A stretch of DNA of 59,432 nt from Verrucomicrobiota bacterium (lineage in GTDB: Bacteria; Verrucomicrobiota; Lentisphaeria; JABSQK01; JAJFLO01), in NCBI GenBank assembly GCA_021772675.1, contig JAJFLO010000399.1, positions 1-59,432 of the forward strand, given 5' to 3'. Made by a program: the position numbers and the translations under genes. A model generated the notes under the pieces. The model did not search any database. It was not told the origin of the DNA and worked only from the letters and a program-made list of their open reading frames with translations. Below are positions 58,101-59,432 of the stretch, one piece after another. Positions within the stretch are counted from its first letter, which is position 1. Every line of letters starts with the position of its first letter.

Positions 58101-58145
58101 CGAAACGTGAAACGCAAACACGGAACACTGAATGTAAAAAAGTAG
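45825..58145 (+). CDS. trans-AT PKS subunit 4 with terminal thioesterase (4106 aa)
   Basis: Approximate residues: ACP (Ser75, Trp81), KS 181-602 (Cys348), DH from 794 (His824, Asp1006), KR with site near 1281, an in-frame MITE-derived segment at about 1524-1585, ACP Ser1650, KS 1747-2180 (Cys1923), methyltransferase about 2480-2740, ACP Ser2792 with Trp2798, KS 2902-3325 (Cys3070), ACP Ser3701, thioesterase 3799-4080. ATG 45825 overlaps subunit 3's stop by 11 bases, indicating coupled translation. The TE has Ser3869 in GYSLGG, a likely Asp3896 and His4057, so this is the last subunit and releases the product by hydrolysis or cyclisation. Three long repeat-derived linkers follow the KS domains. 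No AT domain is present. After the stop comes non-coding DNA. Confidence 0.95.
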   Translation: MKNNLLHRDNGIVLSSPGDSSYSLTEPTTSAHFTRIKESREALQAELIKSLAEALYMNSSDIDVEKAFIDMGLDSIVAVEWIQSLNKEHGLSILATKVYDYPNILSFTEFLLKELKIGKRALSESADNKRPVISTEIESQRERMPSFLQLTPLKKKRFFRQDQNRSPSCDDEDSASSPPHEPIAIIGMSGRYPGASDLSEYWTNLIQAKNCIQEVPEGRWDTRFYYDSDPSKTGKVYCKWIGLLDDIDCFDPLFFAISPAEAEMMDPQHRIFLEEGYKTFEQAGYTRHALSEINCGVYLGIMSHEYSLLSMQHQTALSGTSNSFAIGAARIPYFLNLKGPAIPIDTACSSSLVATHLACQALAHGEIDMALVGGVTLYFTAESYIGMSAAGMLSPEGQCKTFDDDADGFVPGEGVGAMVLKTLSQAQKDNDYILGTIIGSGINQDGKTNGITAPSVMSQIQLERGIYDRYKIDPASISYVETHGTGTKLGDPIELEALSTVFKEKTDQKNFCGLGSVKTNIGHTSAAAGVASIHKILLSLRHKKLVPSLNFEKPNRHFDFEDSPFYVNTELRPWNSEQSPRRAAISSFGFSGTNAHMVIEEYVEKGSGFSIQGSVLGKGVPAVIVLSARNKERLKEYAKKLLKYVSRHLTPDTSLLSDLAYTLQVGREAMEERLGIIVHSMKELEENLQDFIGGNEPITNLYLGQSKRKKDSLAASAADEDMAKMIEAWIRKKKYNKLLDLWVKGLIVDWDKLYNDTKPQRIGAPTYPFARERYWLSASSNQLSVVGNQLSEIIHPLLHKNTSNLSGQRFSSIFTGEEFFLKDHEVKGQKILPGVACLEMAREAVEKAVEDLSHDSWSIQLKNVVWIRPIALGGKPLEVHIGLFPKENGEIAFEIYTDKAHSEEESLDELSEPSRRVHSQGVAILSTPSKKSPINLADLQEKLNKTRLSDKDCYEALKRVGVDYGPSYQGLDMIFVGDHELLAKLQLPASVSETKEQFTLHPSLLDSALQASIGLNIVNCEPGTVNPEPSLPFAADSIEIIDACTESMWAWLQVSNAGTPSNKVQKLDVDLCDEEGNVCVRMRGLSSRVLEAEQPDTLETIGTLLLKPVLREKPLDPEHTRSKIPDHRVVLCGFNQYRHQLAKSNSDLSLTYLESNQTSLGKRFRDYSLALFENIQNILQEKTNAAVLIQVLVPAQGNDHVFSGLSGLLKTAHLENPRIFGQVIALEENERTEDLLVKLTENGKMPEDSRIHYDGDKRLVYTFEEVAGSTTEQNFPWKDSGVYLITGGAGGLGFLFAKEIATKINNAKLILTGRSILNSKKKAKLKELENLGATVVYKAVDVSDKEAVKILVREIQKDYGELNGLIHSAGVTNDNFIIKKNKEEFAEVLTPKVDGIINLDHATKDLEHLDFFILFSSGAGVMGNAGQADYSTANGFMDAFANGRYALCKLNERRGKTLSINWPLWRDGGMGIDNASEKIMEDNQGLVPMETVSGLAAFYQSVSSNEPQVMVVEGDLKKLYTLFLDGVRIHFVSGGRDVLGSGQSNAVIPGCALPTQPLNHRFSPALRGAELLFTTHKMNTDSLDEGAHHIEPQDRKNQGAGATVIEEKIDEEALKEKAVNYFKRQLSKVLKLSSKRIQAEEPLEKYGIDSIMVMQLTNELEKTFGSLSKTLFFEYQTIQEISHFFLDAYRLKFVKLLHIKETNRAVPEFEKSVHKTLPLQKYSPQLHRSRIEYDISKSLHPSKETALDIAIIGLSGRYPQSNNLEEYWQNLQSGRDCITEVPIERWDWREYYSEDHSLPGNHDSKWGGFIADVDKFDPLFFNISPRDAKTIDPQERLFLEHVWMALEDAGYRREDLQGDTGEYLGGQVGVYAGVMYGDYQLFGAEKNVRGNSILYGGSYASIANRVSYVLNLHGPSMTVDTMCSSSLTTLHLGCQDLKLGRINLAIAGGVNVSIHPNKYLGLSMGKFISSRGRCESFGAEGEGYIPGEGVGIVLLKRLSDATKDGDHIYGVIKGSAVNHGGKTNGYTVPNPNAQMDVISRALKESNIDPRSVSYVEAHGTGTKLGDPIEITGLSKAFGLNGTTQSCWIGSAKSNIGHCESAAGIAGVTKVLLQMKYGKIAPSLHSGVLNQNIDFATIPFVVNQELRDWKKPIIEGTEYPRIAGISSFGAGGSNAHVLIEEYVEKGSGFRVQGSELGKGKGIGKGKGKSALIVLSARNKERLKEYAKKLLKYVSRHLTPDTSLLSDNSPQTTDHSTQATDNRSRPPRRVVNHGKSSTLTTDHCSLTPDTSLLSDLAYTLQVGREAMEERLGMVVHSMEELEEKLRGFIAGDEDMEDLYFGQVKRNKDTLAVFAADEDLQKAIDAWIVKGKYNKLMDLWVKGLMFDWGKLYGDTKPQRISAPTYPFARERYWVETGDSKGTSPTKPDINVRSTPQSHSLATSATSQPLHVLSASTEKITSSEDRLKPTQISLSAPSAVGDFNERNKKKKRSPISVLKNVDVLKDLKAAMPMDVKSAIPTLNRTGVMVEGLISYSEDFASYAGQCGGEVLDIGCAYGVATIAALEQGAQVLAVDMEPQHLDILESRINDDAMRRLRTQQGLLPEINFENERFAAIHASRVIHFLKPEDVQETIKKMYQWLQPGGKLFLITDTPYVGYWASKASDYEARKASGELWPGYIEDVSKYFDDKDIRGGPSLINPLDPDILKRECSVVGFNVENVGFLANGSTFEEGSNRAYAGVLAVKPLSSSRHENQQSHESSEDIQKILKMLLAEELSMDIDQVDDEMPFIDMGLDSISAVAWVRKINTHYGLSINTTKVYNHSTIVEFGKYIKKKGKDRGLFQYSKKASSIAETSPEHVLDYAREQFQCDRDIAPSLIPQSNGKTEGAPKRVEIIDRTGKDQTQTQSIAVIGMSGQFPKSRNLDEFWDNLVHGLDCISEIPPTRWNLSDYYDPDPLVTGKTYCKWMGALEDMALFDPSFFNISPKEAELMDPQQRLFLQSSWHCIEDAGYNPAQLSGSRCGVFVGCGASDYGRLVESEELSVEGAMGGATSVLSARISYLLNLRGPSLPIDTACSSSLVAIASACDSLVLRNSDSALAGGVCVLVGPAMHIVASNAGMLSSNGRCFTFDQRANGYVLGEGVGVILLKRLEDAERDGDRIHAVIRGWGVNQDGKTNGITAPNPDSQARLEKEIYDKFAINPGGIQLLEAHGAGTKLGDPIEVEGLKESFKSYTTKMNFCALGSVKSNIGHLLTAAGISGFMKLLLSLKYRKIPPTIHYDHLNEHIELEKSPFYVNAECKDWNVSDGQKRCSAISSFGLSGTNAHVVLEEYIEQSSGFRVQGSGLEKDRSHSSNQSDPSYLIVLSAKNKERLEEYAKKLLKYVSRHLTPDHSTQATDNSTQTPDTSLLSDHSPQTTDHSTQATDNCFRHGESSTLITDHSTQTTDHSPQVTDHCSLFTTHLQDLAYTLQVGRAAMEERLGLIVHSMQELAEKLQGFLERKKDTEEFYITGDKQNKKMLAVFAADEDMDGTIETWMSKGKYRKILDLWVNGLNIDWDKLYGDNKPRRISAPTYPFARERYWVQESGHSKTNQQSTAEQCETGSTVRESNEVAITNHNSTVLHPLVPENTSNFSESDPDETSIQEEAEPSFQWNFSLPTEKKELGRHYSAFSREEKTTIFLRQLFADELHKPIDDIETERDYTDMGLTSLSFTKVVQIMKHKLDKDFPLTRFFEYTTVSDLSSHICKRYPVEIDRLIVTKKQVQKTISETEVKSAPSPDKKLQNDLFAYVKSQFPELIRLNERASGRPVFWFHPALGGVQPYYVIAENSERPFCGIQARGWQTDRSPLHGIQAMAAYYVHIIQSVQPQGPYDLGGYSLGGIFSYEVARQLQELGQTINTITMLDTLGLAELKNFESCTKSKMLQVVNTAFAPTMELVKEKMKDSLIHRDELNMGLDDERFLDQLVALARKRGFQKTKSDIQELLSQTPKISKSYDVQNFSLLPLSDPRAIKCYYFRNKSGLFWGEFEPYFTTTKNETAFDRTSYWRDWKKQLPRFHIMDVDSANHMVFLSEPKVCETIIDFCKSLYSNAGMSEQFLKSFKRNVKRKHGTLNVKK
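47632..47800 (+). repeat. In-frame heptanucleotide repeat linker after KS of module 12 (shortest copy)
   Basis: GTTCAGG/GTTCAGC units lie at about 47640-47672 and the CACCTGA core at 47751-47798. The core runs straight into the conserved DLAYTLQ coding stretch with no 21-base array, so this may be close to the founder or a contracted form. The roughly 100 bases up to the core match the module 7 copy almost base for base. Confidence 0.83.
48159..48230 (+). repeat. Heptanucleotide repeat linker before DH of module 12
   Basis: Nearly identical to the copy at 31979-32050, including the flanking bases coding HPLLHKNTSN. This points to a shared duplication of the linker with the DH start. Confidence 0.85.
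50401..50569 (+). mobile_element. MITE-like element inserted in frame in a PKS gene
   Basis: Terminal inverted repeats of 25 bp (50401-50425 and 50545/50546-50569; outer end GAGTCCGTATTCATTTTGTG, 26 bp of pairing if one adjoining base is counted) enclose a 169-bp element. It is flanked by the 8-bp direct repeat CCTTGATG at 50393-50400 and 50570-50577, a target-site duplication. Element plus one duplication adds 177 bp, exactly 59 codons, with no stop. Removing them restores an uninterrupted LFLDEGAHH reading. The element is too short to code a transposase; the family is not identifiable by eye. Confidence 0.9.
51063..54320 (+). other. Module 13: KS-MT-ACP, predicted second beta-branching point
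   Basis: The KS is complete (Cys1923 in TMCSSS, EAHGTGT, NIGH). A class I methyltransferase follows (LDIGCAYGVAT at about residue 2546), then an ACP reading GLDSISAVAW with Ser2792 and Trp2798, again matching DSxxxxxW. With no KR the beta-ketone would be open to beta-branching. The methyltransferase could act on a branch carboxylate, as reported for bryostatin, or on an enol or hydroxyl; sequence alone does not decide. Confidence 0.72.
52375..52705 (+). repeat. In-frame heptanucleotide repeat linker after KS of module 13, with internal duplication
   Basis: GTTCAGG/GTTCAGA units at about 52378-52412 are followed by a GGAAAAGGGAAAGG purine repeat coding GKGKG. The core is at 52512-52559, and a second partial core (CACCTGACACCTCGCTCC) at about 52677-52706. 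Between them are 21-base units and a segment with GCCACGGC and AATCTTCGACACTGA, also seen at about 56089-56112. Confidence 0.85.
54528..58110 (+). other. Module 14: KS-ACP-TE, termination
   Basis: The KS has Cys3070 (TACSSS) and NIGH, while HGTGT reads HGAGT (Ala3207) with His3205 kept, so it should still elongate. No reductive domain follows. The ACP reads GLTS (Ser3701). The alpha/beta-hydrolase thioesterase starts near 57219 (FHPALGG, then GYSLGG). Confidence 0.85.
55803..56195 (+). repeat. In-frame 21-bp minisatellite linker after KS of module 14 (longest copy)
   Basis: A GTTCAGG tandem lies at about 55809-55840. The CACCTGA core at 55947 (one substitution, truncated) opens a long array to about 56190. 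The protein has a seven-residue period resembling TDHSTQA / TDHSPQT over about ten units, ending just before LQDLAYTLQVGRA. A 21-base period is three 7-base units and so keeps the reading frame. Confidence 0.88.
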
Positions 58146-58152
58146 CTCGCCC

Positions 58153-58223
58153 AGTAGAGCGGTCATTCCTGACTGCTCAAGTAAAGCGGTCATTCCTGAG
58201 TGCTCAGTAAAGCGGTCATTCCT
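58153..58223. repeat. Three tandem ~26-bp repeats sharing the core GCGGTCATTCCTG
   Basis: Units begin at 58153, 58180 and 58206 and share AGTAAAGCGGTCATTCCT (first unit AGTAGAGC), followed in the first two by GA(C/G)TGCTC. The same unit occurs inside the MITE-like element at 50454-50479 (AGTAACGCGGTCATTCCTGG), so it is a dispersed repeat of this genome. Confidence 0.85.
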
Positions 58224-58240
58224 ACAACGAAGACTGATGA

Positions 58241-58293
58241 AAATTTTAACTGCCGTAGCTAACCAAGCGATGGCATGTCCGTGGTTAAAATTT
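58241..58293. other. Inverted repeat downstream of the PKS operon
   Basis: AAATTTTAAC (58241-58250) pairs perfectly with GTTAAAATTT (58284-58293) around a 33-base loop. The AT-only stem and the missing T-tract on the + strand argue against a classical intrinsic terminator. It may still mark the transcript end. Confidence 0.4.
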
Positions 58294-58542
58294 GTTTCCA
58301 GTTATAAAAGTCCATGATTAATTTTTTCTTTTCAGTTTTATTCTTTCATTCGTCAAACTATCTTTTTAGACTATAGTTGTAACTTGTATACTTTGTTTAG
58401 TGGGCACCCTTATCGTTTTGATGACAATATCTTGGTCATTCGAAATTAATCTGTTAACTTGACGACACTCTAGGGAAATTCTGGTAAAGAAGATTTAAAG
58501 ATACGTTAGTGTAAAACCCAAATTTCAAAATACCTCTCATAC

Positions 58543-59432
58543 ATGCTTCAATCATTCATAAGTCATTCAACCATTGATAGATCATTTCTTCAAGAAACAT
58601 TGTTTCCAATTTTCTCAGAAAATAATATCACTCCATGGTATGCAACACAAGATATAATCGCAGCCGACGAGTGGGAGTCCAAAATTTTACAGGGACTACG
58701 AAATTCACAATGGTTTTTCGTCGTACTTTCTCCTAATTCCGTCCAATCGAAATGGGTTAAGGCAGAAGTTTCGTGGGCATTTGAACACCGGGAAGGCCTA
58801 ATTATTCCTATACTGTATCAGCCATGCAATGTCGACGAATTACATCTTCGACTACGTGACATTCAATATGTTGACTTTACTGAGAATATTGTCCATGCTC
58901 GAAAAAAATTCCAGGATGCGGTACGAAATATCACGGAACGAGAAGAGTCTAAAAGCAACAACGAGGTTAAGCCCCGGACCCTACGATCTCCGATAAATAA
59001 AAGCCATATCTCGAAGAAGTTTATAGAATATCCTCCGGTAGGACGATATGAAGGTTATAAGAACGAATTAGCCGCTATAATGCAGGTCTTAGACGACGCC
59101 AATACTATTACTATAAATATCTGGGGAATGGGAGGATCCGGTAAATCAACTATAGCTGCAAAGGTTGCGTCTCAGGTGACCTCATTTGAGGATGGTGTGA
59201 TTTGGTTAGAAGTCGGTGATGGAGAAAATCAGAAATTATCGCCTGTTGAGGTTGCTATATCAATTTTACGGCGACTAAAAGTCCGTATCGACAATCATGC
59301 ATCCGATAGTGAGATCATATCTATGTACAGAAATGAAGTTGCTAATATATCCATTCTCATAGTATTAGATGGTGTACACGATGATAACACAATTACGATA
59401 TTAATGCCCATTTCGAATTCACGTTTATTGGT
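58543..59432 (+). CDS. TIR-NB-ARC (STAND-type NTPase) protein, 3'-truncated
   Basis: From ATG 58543 the frame runs open to the window edge (296 codons visible). Residues 1-130 look like a TIR domain: FISHSTIDRSFL at the start, LSPNSVQSKWVKAE with Glu75 at the usual catalytic position. A linker leads to an NB-ARC-type NTPase: P-loop GMGGSGKST at residues 195-203 and Walker B ILIVLDG with Asp276. The sensor part, usually repeats, would lie beyond the edge. Bacterial TIR-STAND proteins are often NADase-type defence or signalling proteins. An in-frame TAG at 58507 bounds the ORF, and ATG 58543 is the first ATG; I see no clear ribosome binding site. Nothing links it functionally to the PKS. Confidence 0.85.
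   Translation, partial: MLQSFISHSTIDRSFLQETLFPIFSENNITPWYATQDIIAADEWESKILQGLRNSQWFFVVLSPNSVQSKWVKAEVSWAFEHREGLIIPILYQPCNVDELHLRLRDIQYVDFTENIVHARKKFQDAVRNITEREESKSNNEVKPRTLRSPINKSHISKKFIEYPPVGRYEGYKNELAAIMQVLDDANTITINIWGMGGSGKSTIAAKVASQVTSFEDGVIWLEVGDGENQKLSPVEVAISILRRLKVRIDNHASDSEIISMYRNEVANISILIVLDGVHDDNTITILMPISNSRLL

Larger units (their letters stand above)
58146..58542. other. Intergenic region between the PKS operon and the TIR-NB-ARC gene
   Basis: I see no gene here. It holds the three-copy repeat at 58153-58223, the inverted repeat at 58241-58293, and AT-rich DNA. A possible -35 (TTGACG, 58459-58464) lies ahead of the next gene without a convincing -10, and TATACT at 58387-58392 has only a weak -35 partner. 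Any promoter here is low confidence. Confidence 0.6.

Noticed and set aside
1-58145. Polyunsaturated fatty acid synthase or cis-AT PKS
   Set aside because: No AT, no tandem DH/ER Pfa layout, and there are KS0 modules, oMT, PS and an NRPS module, all typical of trans-AT lines.
58241-58293. Rho-independent terminator
   Set aside because: The stem is AT-only with a 33-base loop and no following T-run, so it is listed only as an inverted repeat.
58387-58392. TATACT as a -10 box for the TIR gene
   Set aside because: The upstream -35 candidate is poor and the distance to the ATG is over 140 bases, so it is not listed as a promoter.

Overview
The window is almost entirely one trans-acyltransferase (trans-AT) polyketide synthase / non-ribosomal peptide synthetase assembly line, read on the + strand. 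It is followed by a short intergenic stretch and the start of an unrelated TIR-NB-ARC gene. The DNA is bacterial and AT-leaning by eye, with ATG and TTG starts and tightly overlapping genes. The species cannot be named from the sequence. Heptanucleotide (STRR-like) repeats, a MITE-like element and a TIR-NTPase gene point to a bacterium with a large, repeat-rich genome and complex secondary metabolism; this is inference only.

Layout: (1) 1-6950, a PKS cut at its 5' end: end of a GNAT-like starter domain, ACP, then KS-DH-KR(degenerate)-KR-ACP. (2) 6947-8086, a free-standing luciferase-like flavin monooxygenase. (3) 8083-25035, a PKS-NRPS: KS0-ACP-MT, KS0-ACP, KS-ACP, C-A-PCP (glycine-like code), KS-KR-ACP, KS. 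(4) 25019-45835, a 6938-residue PKS: DH-KR-cMT-ACP-ER, KS-DH-PS-KR-ACP, KS-KR-ACP, KS0-oMT-ACP, KS-DH(His lost)-ACP. (5) 45825-58145: ACP, KS-DH-KR-ACP, KS-MT-ACP, KS-ACP-TE. (6) 58146-58542, non-coding, with a short direct-repeat array and a hairpin. (7) 58543-59432, a TIR-NB-ARC protein cut by the window edge.

The five biosynthetic genes overlap by 4 to 17 bases and probably form one translationally coupled operon. No AT domain follows any of the 13 KS domains, so malonyl units must come from a trans-acting AT encoded elsewhere. Reading collinearly: a GNAT-type starter; ten KS domains with the full Cys-His-His set and three that lack a catalytic His; one amino acid, probably glycine; one fully reduced alpha-methyl unit; one probable tetrahydropyran from a DH-like pyran synthase domain; up to three methyltransferase events besides the C-methyl; two predicted beta-branching points (ACPs with the DSxxxxxW flag); thioesterase release. 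The beta-branching enzymes (HMG-CoA-synthase-like enzyme, crotonases, donor ACP), the AT and a phosphopantetheinyl transferase are not in the window. The parts list (GNAT starter, flavin monooxygenase, O-methylation, glycine, pyran synthase, beta-branch) recalls pederin/onnamide-type and bryostatin-type pathways, but I cannot match the order to a known compound.

The most unusual feature is DNA repeats living inside the coding sequence. A 169-bp MITE-like element with 25-bp terminal inverted repeats and an 8-bp target duplication sits in frame in a KR-to-ACP linker and is translated. Heptanucleotide / 21-bp minisatellite repeats occupy the post-KS linker of six modules and the DH-proximal linker of two, always without breaking the frame.
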